In this document: piece after piece, positions 17,371-27,726 of the stretch
Position numbering within the stretch: the first letter of the stretch is position 1
Layout of the letters: each line of letters opens with the position of its first letter
Assembly (NCBI GenBank): GCA_963710205.1
Contig: CAVPZG010000005.1
Location: forward strand, 434,001 to 498,000
Source: Pacificimonas sp963710205
Lineage (GTDB): Bacteria; Pseudomonadota; Alphaproteobacteria; Sphingomonadales; Sphingomonadaceae
DNA: 64,000 bases
Direction: 5' to 3'
Program-made: the position numbers and the translations under genes
Notes under the pieces: model-generated
Database searches by the model: none
Seen by the model: the letters and a program-made list of their open reading frames with translations, nothing else
What the model was told of the DNA's origin: nothing

Positions 17371-18375
17371 ATGCTCTTGTTTCGCGCCGCTTTTCCCCTA
17401 CTCCTTTCCGCCTGCGTCAGCAGCAGCGTCTCCGTCCCGCCGCCGCTCTTCACAACGGCAAGCCTCGCCGCGCATGTCGGCTATCTGGCTGACGACCGGC
17501 TGGAGGGGCGCGCGCCCGGAACCCCCGGCGACAGACTGGCGACGGACTATATCGCCGACGCCCTCGAAACGGCAGGCGCGTCACCCGTGGCCGAAAGCTG
17601 GTTTCAGCCCGTGACCGGCACGATCGGCGAAGGTGCCTTCGAAAGCCGCAACGTCGTCGGCATGGTCCCCGGACGCATCGATCCGGACAGTTACGTCCTC
17701 TACGTCGCCCATCATGACGGGCAGGGCCGGTGCGAGGCGGATGCGTCTGGCGACGACATCTGCAACGGTGCCGTCGACAATGCCAGCGGCGTCGCCATCC
17801 TGATCGAAATCGCCCGTCTGTTCGCTGCCGACCCGCCGGAACGCTCCGTCATCTTTCTGGCAAGCGCGGCAGAGGAACGCGGCTTTCTCGGCAGCAGGGC
17901 CTTCATCGCCGACCCGCCCGTACCGCTCATGTCGATCCGCGCCGTCATTGGCGTCGATACGCTCGCCGCGCGGGGCTATACACGCGATGTGGCCATTCTG
18001 GGGGCGGGGCTCACCACGCTCGATCCCCTCGTCAGGCAGGCCGCCGCTGCCGACGCCCGCCGCGTCGTGAAATCTTCCGGCGCGCAGGATTTCTATGCGC
18101 GGTCCGACCAATATGCCTTTGCCGAGGCGGGGATCCCGGCCCTGTTCGTATCCGGCCTCTTCGCACCGGGGGAGGGGGCATTTGTCGGCAGTCCCTACGC
18201 GCGGCTGCGCTATCACAGGCCCGCCGATCAGGCGGATGCAGGCATCGATTATTCGGGAGCAATCGCCGATGCCGCCACCATCTACCGCCTCGGACGCCTG
18301 ATTGCGGATGCGGACGCGGAGCCGCGGTGGAAGGACAGCTCGCCCTTCCAGCGCGCGCCGGGCGAACGCCACTAG
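17371..18375 (+). CDS. M28-family zinc aminopeptidase, predicted lipoprotein
   Basis: A 334-residue protein with a short lipoprotein signal: LLLSAC places the lipidated Cys at residue 15. The M28 zinc ligands are visible: H114-x-D116 in AHHDGQG, Asp136 in DNASG, the catalytic Glu168 with Glu169 in AAEERGFLG, an Asp in IGVDTLA near 195, and a late His in RYHRPADQ near 281. Such enzymes remove N-terminal amino acids and use two zinc ions. It is probably anchored in the cell envelope. It is not functionally tied to the flagellar genes before it or to guaB after it. Confidence 0.9.
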   Translation: MLLFRAAFPLLLSACVSSSVSVPPPLFTTASLAAHVGYLADDRLEGRAPGTPGDRLATDYIADALETAGASPVAESWFQPVTGTIGEGAFESRNVVGMVPGRIDPDSYVLYVAHHDGQGRCEADASGDDICNGAVDNASGVAILIEIARLFAADPPERSVIFLASAAEERGFLGSRAFIADPPVPLMSIRAVIGVDTLAARGYTRDVAILGAGLTTLDPLVRQAAAADARRVVKSSGAQDFYARSDQYAFAEAGIPALFVSGLFAPGEGAFVGSPYARLRYHRPADQADAGIDYSGAIADAATIYRLGRLIADADAEPRWKDSSPFQRAPGERH

Positions 18376-18440
18376 CGGTAAGACGCGTCCGATGTCATAT
18401 AGCGGCGCTCCCAAGATTCGCCCGCTGGAGCCTGCCAAAT

Positions 18441-19916
<1,476 letters not shown>

Positions 19917-20030
19917 CCCCCGGGACCATCGCCATTCCGTGCGGGGCCGGATTGCCGCTCTTGCGCGCTCGTCTGGGTCCGGTCATCCGAACTCTTGTCC
20001 GGCCCTCGGCGGGCTGCGGGAACGCGCAAC

Positions 20031-21143
20031 ATGACCCCGGCCGCCCGCACACAGGCCGCCATCGAAATCCTCGACCAGGTCATCGCCGCCGCGCGCGGCG
20101 CGGGCGCGGCGGCCGACACGCTGGCGCAACGCTATTTCAGGACCCGCCGCTATGCCGGATCCAAAGACCGCCGGGCCGTGCGCGACATCGTTTATGACTG
20201 CATCCGCGCCCTTGGCGAAATTCCGGAAAATGGACGTGCCGCCATACTCGGCGCGCGCGCCGATCTGCGCGACCATTTCGGACAGGACGGCCATGCGCCG
20301 GCTGCCCTCACTGCCGAAGACCGGCCCGCCGCGCCCGGACTCGCTCCCTCCTGGCTGCTGCAAAGACTGGGCGACCGCGCCGATCCCGCGCTCCTCGCCC
20401 GCGCGCCCATCGATCTGCGCGTCAACAGTCTGAAGGCGGCGCGCGCCGACATGCTGCACCTCGGCGAAGCTGTCGCGGATCTCCCCAATGCGCTCACCGG
20501 CGCGCCCGACGACATAGCCCGCCGTCCGGAATATGAGGCCGGACTGGTCGAGATTCAGGATGCGGGCAGCCAGCGCATCGCCGCGCTTTGCGGCGCACGG
20601 CCCGGCATGACGGTCCTCGACCTCTGCGCCGGGGCGGGCGGCAAGACCCTGGCGCTGGCCGCCGACATGAACGCGGAGGGCACCATCATCGCCGCCGACA
20701 CGGATCGGGGCCGCCTTTCCGCACTGATGCCGCGCGCGGAGCGGGCAGGGGCGACCAATATCCGCACGCGCCTTCTCAATCCCGGCCGGGAAGTCGAGAC
20801 TCTGGAGGATGTGCGCGGGCAGGCGGACATCGTGCTGATCGACGCGCCCTGTTCGGGAACGGGAACATGGCGGCGCAATCCCGAGGCGAAATGGCGGCTG
20901 ACGCCTGAACGGCTGGAGCGGCTGACTTCGTTGCAGGCGCGCCTGATCCGTCTTGGCGCGGACATGGTGAAGCCCGGTGGCGCGCTGGTTTATGCCGTCT
21001 GCTCGCTCTTGCCGGCAGAGGGAGAAGCTCAGGCCGACTCGTTCATGGCGGGCGATTTCAGGGAAACCGACCGTATCCTTCTCAAACCGCAGACGGACGG
21101 ATGCGACGGTTTCTTCATCGCGCGTTACGAAAAGCCGTGCTAG
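20031..21143 (+). CDS. rsmB: RsmB-type rRNA cytosine-5 methyltransferase
   Basis: A 370-residue protein of the RsmB/Nop2 family. An N-terminal helical part (residues 1-110) resembles the NusB-like domain of RsmB in shortened form. The SAM motif is VLDLCAGAGGKT near 199. The two Cys residues of this family are Cys274 in DAPCSGTGTW and Cys324 in AVCSLLPAEGE. RsmB methylates C967 of 16S rRNA. The start at 20031 is chosen because residues upstream of it are unlike the family. Short length compared with E. coli RsmB (429) is usual in alphaproteobacteria, but the exact rRNA target is inferred. Confidence 0.85.
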   Translation: MTPAARTQAAIEILDQVIAAARGAGAAADTLAQRYFRTRRYAGSKDRRAVRDIVYDCIRALGEIPENGRAAILGARADLRDHFGQDGHAPAALTAEDRPAAPGLAPSWLLQRLGDRADPALLARAPIDLRVNSLKAARADMLHLGEAVADLPNALTGAPDDIARRPEYEAGLVEIQDAGSQRIAALCGARPGMTVLDLCAGAGGKTLALAADMNAEGTIIAADTDRGRLSALMPRAERAGATNIRTRLLNPGREVETLEDVRGQADIVLIDAPCSGTGTWRRNPEAKWRLTPERLERLTSLQARLIRLGADMVKPGGALVYAVCSLLPAEGEAQADSFMAGDFRETDRILLKPQTDGCDGFFIARYEKPC

Positions 21144-21171
21144 ACTGCGGATCAGGATGGAGAGAACACCC

Positions 21172-21681
21172 ATGAACAAGGCCATTTTGCTGGGCGCGGG
21201 CATCGCCGCCGCCATCGGTGTGTCAAGCGTCGCCTGGTGCAAGACGGCAGAGCCGGATATCGCGCCCGCGTCGATGCAGTTCACCAGAACGGGCGAGGGC
21301 CTGCTGGCCGCCAAGCAGCCGGAAAATGCCATTGACCAGTTCGAAACCGCGCTCGCTGTCGATCCCAAGAATGTGCGCGCCTATATTGGCCTTGCCCGCG
21401 CGCACGACCAGATGGGGATGCCGGGCGGTGCGGTGAAATTCTACCGCGAGGGGCTGACGATAGAGCCTGACAATCTGACCGCGCTAGAGGAACAGGGCGA
21501 GGCGCTGGTCGAACGCGGCGCCACTGCGCGGGCACGGGAAAACCTTAAGCGTATCCGCGATCTCTGCGCCCGCGAATGCGCCCAGGCCACACGCCTCGCG
21601 TCGGCCATCGCCAAGGGCCCGCCACCTGTCGAAAGCGCGGAATCCATAGCGAAATCGGAAACCCTGCCCCCGACGAACTAG
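21172..21681 (+). CDS. Tetratricopeptide-repeat protein with signal peptide
   Basis: The 169-residue protein begins with MNKAILLGAGIAAAIGVSSV, a signal peptide or anchor. Two to three TPR units follow, for example AIDQFETALAVDPKNVRAYIGLA (written here as one motif region near residues 48-70) and a second near 80-115, then a Cys pair (LCARECAQ) near 135. A GGAGAGA site lies just before the ATG at 21172; the same frame is open further upstream within rsmB. It is probably periplasmic. No partner can be named. Confidence 0.7.
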   Translation: MNKAILLGAGIAAAIGVSSVAWCKTAEPDIAPASMQFTRTGEGLLAAKQPENAIDQFETALAVDPKNVRAYIGLARAHDQMGMPGGAVKFYREGLTIEPDNLTALEEQGEALVERGATARARENLKRIRDLCARECAQATRLASAIAKGPPPVESAESIAKSETLPPTN

Positions 21682-21749
21682 AGCACCGCTCCGTCGAGGG
21701 CGGAGCAACCTCATTGCGGGCATGGCGGGCCAGAACGTCGATCCAGCGC

Positions 21750-22301
21750 TCAGACCTGGGGGATCCGCCTCAGCAAAGTCAGCCGCGCCTTTCCGTGATC
21801 GCGCGTTGTTATTGCTTCCAAACCATCAGCCGCCGGAATTTCCTTCACGGACGTTTCCGCCGCGATGATCGTTGTCTCCTTCAGCCAGCCCCCAGCGCCC
21901 AGCGCCGCAATGGCAGGCAGCGTCAGCCCGCGATCATAGGGCGCGTCCAGCAGCACCAGATCGACCGGCTCCGCGGCGGTCCCGACCGCTTCCATCCTGC
22001 GTGGCAGGATCGCCGCCTTGTCACCCGCTTTCAACAGCTCCACATTCCCCCGAAGCGCCGCCAGCGCCGCACGGTCCGGTTCCACGAATGTACAATGCGC
22101 CGCCCCGCGTGACAGCGCTTCCAGCCCCAGCGCGCCCGTGCCTGCGAACCCGTCCAGCACGCGCAGCCCGTCCAGCCCGCCCATGCGGCTTACCAGCATT
22201 GAGAACAGCGCCTCGCGCCCGCGCGCCGATGTCGGGCGCGTCTGGTCGCCTTCGGGGGCCAGCAGTTTCCGTCCCCGCCAGTCCCCGGCGATAACCTTCA
22301 T
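21750..22301 (-). CDS. rsmD: 16S rRNA guanine-966 N2-methyltransferase RsmD
   Basis: A 183-residue protein starting MKVIAGDWRGRKLLAPEG, the RsmD hallmark, followed by RPTSARGREALFSML. The SAM pocket is GFAGTGALGLEALSRGA, and the catalytic loop is LLDAPYDRG, with DAPY where DPPY is most common. RsmD methylates G966 of 16S rRNA late in 30S assembly. The start codon overlaps the stop of the upstream pseudouridine synthase gene (ATGA, 22298-22301), a common pairing in alphaproteobacteria. Confidence 0.93.
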   Translation of the reverse strand: MKVIAGDWRGRKLLAPEGDQTRPTSARGREALFSMLVSRMGGLDGLRVLDGFAGTGALGLEALSRGAAHCTFVEPDRAALAALRGNVELLKAGDKAAILPRRMEAVGTAAEPVDLVLLDAPYDRGLTLPAIAALGAGGWLKETTIIAAETSVKEIPAADGLEAITTRDHGKARLTLLRRIPQV

Positions 22302-23044
22302 TCCGCGTTCGCGCGGCCTGCCGCCTTGGTGGCCACCCACGCGGCGTCTACGGCATCGCCCGGCATCTGGTGGATTGCCCTGGGCGGCAGGTCATCCAGT
22401 TCAAAGGGGCCATAGCCGGTGCGGATCAGCCGCGCGGTCTTCAGTCCCATCCAGTCCAGCACATTGCGGATTTCGCGGTTCTTGCCCTCGGTCAGCCCCA
22501 TGCTCAGCCAGGCATATTGCCCCGACCGGCGGTCCAGGTGCGCGTCTATGCTGCGATACCGCACGCCCTCGATCGTGACGCCCTCCGCCAGATCCTCCAG
22601 CTGCGGCTGCGACACCTGGCCGAACACGCGCACCCGGTATCGCCTCTGCACGGCGTTTTTCGGCAACTCCATCGCCCGTTTCAGCGCGCCATCATTGGTC
22701 AAGAGCAACAGGCCCTCGGTATTGTAATCCAGCCGCCCGATGGTCATCAGCCGCGGCAGGCCCTTCGGCAGATCGTCGAAGATCGTCCGCCGCCCCTTGG
22801 GATCATGCGATGTCGACAGCGTGCCCGTCACCTTGTGAAACAGGTACAGCCTCGTCGATTCCTCTTTCGCCAGTTCCTGTCCGTCCAGCGTCACGCCAGC
22901 CAGCGATTTGAGGTTCAGCGCCGGAGAGGTCAGCACCTTCCCGTTCAGCGCCACGCGCCCGGCCTCGATCATGCGCTCGACTTCACGCCGCGACCCTGCG
23001 CCAGCGCGCGCCATCAGTTTTGCGATCCGGTCACCATCTGCCAT
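22298..23044 (-). CDS. Ribosomal pseudouridine synthase (RluB/RsuA family)
   Basis: A 248-residue protein with an S4 RNA-binding domain at the N terminus (RIAKLMARAGAGSRREVER, near residues 5-24), then the RsuA-type catalytic domain. The catalytic Asp106 sits in GRLDYNTEGLLLLTNDG. It isomerises a uridine of rRNA, probably in 23S as for RluB, but RluE, RluF and RsuA share these motifs. The Met at 23044 gives a normal N terminus; twelve extra upstream codons are open but unlikely. It is co-transcribed with rsmD. Confidence 0.9.
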   Translation of the reverse strand: MADGDRIAKLMARAGAGSRREVERMIEAGRVALNGKVLTSPALNLKSLAGVTLDGQELAKEESTRLYLFHKVTGTLSTSHDPKGRRTIFDDLPKGLPRLMTIGRLDYNTEGLLLLTNDGALKRAMELPKNAVQRRYRVRVFGQVSQPQLEDLAEGVTIEGVRYRSIDAHLDRRSGQYAWLSMGLTEGKNREIRNVLDWMGLKTARLIRTGYGPFELDDLPPRAIHQMPGDAVDAAWVATKAAGRANAE

Positions 23045-23121
23045 GCGCGCCGCTTCGCACCATGCACGGGCCGTTGGCAAGGGGGCAGTCGCCCGTTAAA
23101 GGCTGCGTCGTTCCCAGGCGG

Positions 23122-23207
23122 GCCCCCGTGGCGGAATTGGTAGACGCGCTCGAACTCAAAATCGAGTTCCTACGGGATTGCCGGTTCGATTCCGGCCGGG
23201 GGTACCA
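23122..23207 (+). tRNA. tRNA-Leu (CAA, with eight-base anticodon loop)
   Basis: A class II tRNA: acceptor GCCCCCG pairs with CGGGGGT, the D arm is GGCGGAATTGGTAGACGCG, the variable arm is TCC-TACG-GGA, the T arm is GCCGG-TTCGATT-CCGGC, and CCA is encoded. The anticodon stem CTCGA/TCGAG is perfect but encloses ACTCAAAA, eight bases instead of seven. Removing one A gives the ordinary loop CTCAAAA with anticodon CAA for leucine. The extra base may be real or a sequence error. Confidence 0.85.
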
Positions 23208-23224
23208 GCGCCTTGAGATCCCCG

Positions 23225-23245
23225 CTGACGGGGCCTGGCCGTCAG
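23225..23245 (+). terminator. Hairpin between tRNA-Leu and the chemotaxis receptor
   Basis: CTGACGG pairs perfectly with CCGTCAG around GGCCTGG. There is no T-tract on the plus strand, so termination is possible but not certain. It lies between two convergent genes. Confidence 0.35.
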
Positions 23246-23255
23246 ACCCGGTCAA

Positions 23256-24602
23256 TCAAGCCGCCAGCATGTCCAGGAATTGCGCTGCATTGTGCTGCAG
23301 TTCCATCATCTTTTCATCGACTTCGGTGGACGAACCGGCAACGCTTGTCATCTGCGCCGTCATGGCTTCCGTGGTGACGCGGATGCTGGCGATCGCGGCC
23401 GACATGGCATCGGCGCTCAGCGCGGTTTCATCGACGGAGCCCGTGATCATGGTGACGGTGACGGACTGGCGATCCATAGCCTCGCGGATGCGGTTGGCTG
23501 AGCTGCGCACACCCTCGACGGTTTCCAGGATGGACCGGTTGGCATCGACGGCCTTCCCGGTCGAATCCTGAATGGCGGCAATCTTGCGCGCGATGTCGTC
23601 CGTTGCCCGCGCCGTCTGGCTGGCAAGGCTTTTCACTTCGCTGGCAACCACGGCAAAGCCGCGACCGCTTTCGCCCGCCCGTGCCGCTTCGATGGTGGCG
23701 TTCAGCGCCAGCAAATTGGTCTGCCCGGCAATGTCGCGGATCAGGCTGACGATGGAATCGATGGCCTTCGCATGTTCCGCCAGCAGATCGGCGGTTTCCA
23801 TCGCTTCCTTGGCCTGCTCGCTGGCGCGGTCGACAACGCCGGAGGCGCCGTCCACTTCGATGCGGGTTTCCTCGATGGCGTGGATCAGGCCGGTGGACGT
23901 CTCGGCGGCTTCGCGCATCGCCGTTGCGGACTGTTCGGCAGCGGCGGCGACCTCGGCGGCCTTCCCCAGCATGCCGCGCGAATCCGCTGCGGCCTGGCTC
24001 GACTGGTCCCGTGCGGCGCGGCTCTGGCTCGATGCGATTTCGACGGCGCTGCCGATCTGGCGGCGGAACTGTTCGCTCTGATTCTTGAAGCGGTCGCGGA
24101 ATTCCGCATCGCGCAGGATCTGAGTGCGCGTCATCATCAGTTCCAGTTCCAGCTGTTCAATCGTGATATTCTGAAAGCTTCGCCATGATCTCCAGTTCGC
24201 TCTTGTCAGTTCCGTGGCTTTCAGTAGCAGGTCGTCGCCGACCTGGTTCGCTCTGACGACCGCACGCCACGGCGGCATAGGCGGGTGCTTTGCCTCTGGC
24301 TGGATACAGACGTGCCCTGTGCTGCGCATAATTCCATCCAGTTCACGATCGATCGGGCGAATTGAATTTCTTCCGGATATAATCCTGGTGCGCGAATTCC
24401 GGCAGATCACCGCTTCAAGTTCAGTCCCCGGAATGGACAAGGCCTCAGACGACAGAAAGGCATCCCAGAAGCTTCGGCGAGCCGATCGAAATCATCTTCA
24501 GCAGACGACCGATTTCCAGGAATGACTTCGGACGTCTGCGTGCGTAACGCCATAAGCCTTCAGGCGCTGCTCGACGCTAATTGATTCGGTTCCTGCGGAC
24601 AT
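23256..24602 (-). pseudogene. Methyl-accepting chemotaxis protein with multiply frameshifted N terminus
   Basis: The signalling half is intact: about 300 residues with the hairpin tip NLLALNATIEAARAGESGRG and no membrane segments, so this is a soluble receptor. An open frame with a TTG start exists from 24440. Upstream, from an ATG at 24602 preceded by GGAGTG, the reading jumps between all three frames: MSAGTESISVEQRLKAYG, then FLEIGRLL, then EDDFDRLAEA, then FWDAFLSSEA, and later EFAHQDYIRKKF, WMELCAAQG, VVRANQVGDDLLLKATELT, ELEIMAKLSE and NITIEQLELELMM. Joined, these give one smooth helical sensor domain of about 140 residues, perhaps of the globin-coupled type. At least six indels are needed, so the sensor is decayed or badly read. 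Confidence 0.75.
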
Positions 24603-24667
24603 CTCGGCCCCACTCCTAATGATGACGGTTATGTCGTTACGCGGGGCGGGTTAATGCGAGCATAACT

Positions 24668-25684
24668 ATGACCGCATTTTCTTCGGCACATCTGATCTCC
24701 GGCCTGCAGGCCAAATTGTCGGCAGCGACGGGGCGGGATATTCGGGTCCAGTCCGTCCGCGCCCTCTCCGGCGGCGCCGCGTCCATCAGCTATGCGGTCG
24801 CGGCGACGCGGGCGGGGCGGGATTGGCCGCTCGTCCTGCAATGCTCGCCCGCTGCGGGCGCTGAGGGCGACTCCTCCCGCACCATGACCCGCGCCGTTCA
24901 GGCCGCCCTTCAGCAGAAGGTTGCGGCGGGCGGCGTCACCGTGCCGCCCATCGTCGCGGTGCTGTCGCCAGAGGATGGGCTCGGCGACGGGTTCATAATG
25001 GAGTTTGTCGCCGGCGAAACGCTTGCCCCGCGCTATCTCAGAAAGCCGGAATTCGCCGGGGCCAGAAGCGCGCTGGTCCGCGACACCGCCACCGCGCTGG
25101 CGCAGCTTCACCAGATACCGACGTCCCATTTCGACGGCCTCGACCTCCCGACCCTGGACGGCCCCGCGCAGCTCGCCGCGCTCCTTGACCTGTATGACAG
25201 TCTGGGCGGCGACGTCCCCGTCTTCGAAATGGCGTTCAGCGCCCTCAGGGGCCGTCTCAGGCCCTGCGCCGAACCCGTTCTTGTGCATGGGGATTTCCGG
25301 TCCGGCAATTTCATCGTTGGGGAACAGGGCCTGACTTCGGTGCTGGATTGGGAGCTCGCGCATTTCGGCGATCCGCTCCTTGATATCGGCTGGCTTTCGA
25401 CGAACACCTGGCGTTTCGGCAACTGGGAGCAGCCCGTTGGCGGCTTCGGCCAGCGCGAGGATTTCTATGCGGCCTATCAGGCGGCGGGCGGGGCAAGGGT
25501 GGACCGCGAGGCCGTCCTCGCCTTTGAAATGCTCGGCTCCCTTCGCTGGGGTGTCATGTGCCTGCAGATGTCCGCAAAGGGGGACAGCGCGGGCGACATC
25601 AGCGTAGAGCGCGCCGCCATCGGCCGCCGCGTGTCCGAAACCGAGGCCGACCTTCTCCACATCATGCGGCACGGGAGCGTCTGA
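24668..25684 (+). CDS. Phosphotransferase family protein (APH/choline kinase fold)
   Basis: The 338-residue protein has the aminoglycoside-phosphotransferase fold. The Brenner-type catalytic motif is LVHGDFRSGNFIV near residues 213-225, with the catalytic Asp, and the metal-binding Asp is in VLDWELAHFGDPLLDIGWL near 232-250. This variant, with WELAHFGDP, is typical of the ACAD10/FadE-linked phosphotransferases of alphaproteobacteria rather than of antibiotic-resistance enzymes. It heads a three-gene operon with DUF6285 and DUF1330 genes. The substrate is unknown; a role in fatty-acid or hydroxy-acid catabolism is inferred from how such genes cluster elsewhere. Confidence 0.85.
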   Translation: MTAFSSAHLISGLQAKLSAATGRDIRVQSVRALSGGAASISYAVAATRAGRDWPLVLQCSPAAGAEGDSSRTMTRAVQAALQQKVAAGGVTVPPIVAVLSPEDGLGDGFIMEFVAGETLAPRYLRKPEFAGARSALVRDTATALAQLHQIPTSHFDGLDLPTLDGPAQLAALLDLYDSLGGDVPVFEMAFSALRGRLRPCAEPVLVHGDFRSGNFIVGEQGLTSVLDWELAHFGDPLLDIGWLSTNTWRFGNWEQPVGGFGQREDFYAAYQAAGGARVDREAVLAFEMLGSLRWGVMCLQMSAKGDSAGDISVERAAIGRRVSETEADLLHIMRHGSV

Positions 25685-26041
25685 ATGCCTACCAGCATCG
25701 CCGATCTGGCGGAGGCCGTCTCCGGTTTTCTGGACGAGATTTCGGACGCGCTCGACGGCCGCCGCGCCTTCCATGCGAAGGTCGCGCGGAACGCCCTCGC
25801 CATCATCGCGCGGGAGGATCGGGCCCGCCCGCTGGAGGCGGAGCTCGCCTGGTATGAGGACCGGACAGGCGAGGAGGGACAGGCGGCGCGCGCGGCCTTC
25901 TGCCGGATGATCCGGCAGGGAAGGATTGCGAGCGACGATCCCGACCTGCTGGCGAAAATGGCCGAATTCGTCACGGCCCGTCTCGCCGTCGACAATCCCA
26001 AATTCTCAACCCTCGCGCGCCTGCGAAAGGACACGCCATGA
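25685..26041 (+). CDS. DUF6285 domain-containing protein
   Basis: A 118-residue all-helical protein: MPTSIADLAEAVSGFLDEI at the start, FHAKVARNALAIIARE in the middle and FVTARLAVDNPKFSTLARL at the end. This pattern matches the DUF6285 family, commonly encoded immediately after an APH-like phosphotransferase gene. Here the ATG follows the upstream stop with no gap, and its own stop overlaps the next start by four bases, so the three genes are tightly coupled. It may be an accessory subunit of the kinase; biochemical function is unknown. Confidence 0.8.
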   Translation: MPTSIADLAEAVSGFLDEISDALDGRRAFHAKVARNALAIIAREDRARPLEAELAWYEDRTGEEGQAARAAFCRMIRQGRIASDDPDLLAKMAEFVTARLAVDNPKFSTLARLRKDTP

Positions 26042-26454
26042 CGTCAATAGACCCCACCGCCGACCAGGTCCGCGCCCTCCGCGACGCTCCCGACACCGGC
26101 CCCATCGTCATGGTCAACATGCTGAAATTCCGCGACCGCGCTGAATATCCCGATGACTTCGAGGGCGACGCCGACGTCTCCGGCGCGGAAGCCTATGCCC
26201 GCTATCAGCATGTCTTCACCGTAGCGGTCGCCAAAACCTCAAGGGCCGAAGTCCTCTATTCCGGCCCGGTGAAACAGGTTTTCATTGGAGAGGAGGGTAC
26301 CGACGCCACCGACTGGGACAAGATGCTCATCGTCCGCTACCCCGATAAATCCGACTTCCTCGCCATGATGGCCAACGAGCAGTATCGCACCGAAGGGCTG
26401 GTGCATCGTTACGCGGGACTGGAGCGGACGGTGCTGCTGCGATGTGGGGGATGA
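26038..26454 (+). CDS. DUF1330-like protein (dimeric alpha-beta barrel)
   Basis: A 138-residue protein with GPIVMVNMLKFRDRAEYP near residues 21-38 and a C-terminal strand MLIVRYPDKSDFLAMMANEQYR, both typical of DUF1330 and related ferredoxin-like barrel proteins. No catalytic residue is obvious. The start overlaps the DUF6285 stop (ATGA), making it the last gene of the operon. It may bind or modify the product of the kinase step, which is inference only. Confidence 0.75.
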   Translation: MTSIDPTADQVRALRDAPDTGPIVMVNMLKFRDRAEYPDDFEGDADVSGAEAYARYQHVFTVAVAKTSRAEVLYSGPVKQVFIGEEGTDATDWDKMLIVRYPDKSDFLAMMANEQYRTEGLVHRYAGLERTVLLRCGG

Positions 26455-27726
26455 GGGAGACGCCTTAGCAGACTTGGCGACATCATCGCCGCCCCCGCAC
26501 AACATCCGTCATTCCAGCGAAAGCGTGAATCCAGTGACAGGACAGCTCTTTCGACTTTGATCATTATTTTGCTAAAGCGACAGTCTGGCTTAGGGCTATA
26601 GCTAAGTACCAATATGGTTTTGACCCGAATCGGACACCTAGGCTCTCCGCACAGCTCATTCGGGCGTTAATATGAAGGTCGTAAGTGACTTAAGCTGGTT
26701 CTTGTCTATTGCAAGGCTCTTGCAAGCTTTTGACAAGGTGACTTGTCAGTTGCGACGAAAGCAATACATCTGGCGCTTTTCCGCTGTTCGAATATGCCAG
26801 GCATCCTCGACTGCATTTTGCGCCGAGTTGCTGCTTGAGGAGCGATTGGATGTTCGTGAAACAACGTGTCTATCCGAAAGTTGGAGCCGCCTTCGCTGCT
26901 GTATTGCGGCAGAGAGGCAAATTCATCCGGTGTGGCGCCGAAGATTGGTCAACGACCGCAACCGATCAATCGCATCGATTTCAAGGTCTTGAAATATCGA
27001 GAAATCGATAGTAACCGTAACCGACGAAAGCGTCCGGAAGCGCTTAGTCGGAATTATTTCATCTTTCAGTGTCGCGCAGATCGGATGCACGCTACGTAGC
27101 TGTTTTGCGAGCTGAATTGGAGCTAGTCCCGATCATACACCTAGCTTGTAGATGGCGACGTTGAGCGTCGGTTTCATGGTCCGGCATCCTCGGGACGCTG
27201 GCGAGACCGCGATCGGCCCACGGCCAAACTTGTCACCGCACTATCGCCTTCAGAGTGACAGCGGCATCTAGCACTGTAGTGTCAACTAACACCGCTGCAG
27301 CGGCTTGTAATCCGCAGTCAGTTTCGAACACGCTTTTCGATGGCGTGCACCAACGCCAGTCGGCGATCGTGGCATAAACCGACGCCGAGAGTTTTTCCGG
27401 ATGACGTCGCATCCAGTTCCGATGCAAAGGCGCATCGTTGCTCTAGAGATGCTATAGACACTTTTTCGGAAATAGCGAAGAATTCGATTCTGCGAAGGTG
27501 CAGTACCAGGACCTATTCTAGCATCACTCTTCTGACTTATGTCAATATGAGCTTGAACGCAGAATAAGTTACGACCAAGCCGAAGTTTCAAAAGCGGACA
27601 GTGCGCAAAACCACCCCAATTCAGACATTCCTAAACCCACCGCATACTCACATTCCCCTTGCATAATAGGAAATTTCCTGTCTCTTATCCCGGCCTTTCC
27701 GATTTCGAACCGAAGGGCAAAATCCA
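26455..27726. other. Lower-GC intergenic stretch without an intact gene
   Basis: About 1.27 kb with visibly lower GC, frequent stops in all frames and no recognisable product. The longest open frames (106 residues at 26672 on plus, 101 residues at 27286 on minus) have unusual composition rich in Arg, Ser and Cys and resemble no family. On the minus strand around 26930-27100 one frame reads SVHPICATLKDEIIPTKRF and continues for about 55 codons before a stop, which could be a gene remnant. No terminal inverted repeats, target duplication or transposase motif was found. Confidence 0.55.

Noticed and set aside
17730..18440. Long N-terminal extension of GuaB in the same frame
   Set aside because: The extension is an out-of-frame reading of the M28 peptidase gene; the standard GuaB start is at 18441.
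24668..25684. Aminoglycoside resistance gene
   Set aside because: The motif WELAHFGDP and the DUF6285 partner point to the ACAD10-like phosphotransferases of lipid metabolism, not to antibiotic kinases.
26455..27726. Insertion sequence or CRISPR array in the gene-free stretch
   Set aside because: No terminal inverted repeats, transposase motif or regularly spaced repeats were found.
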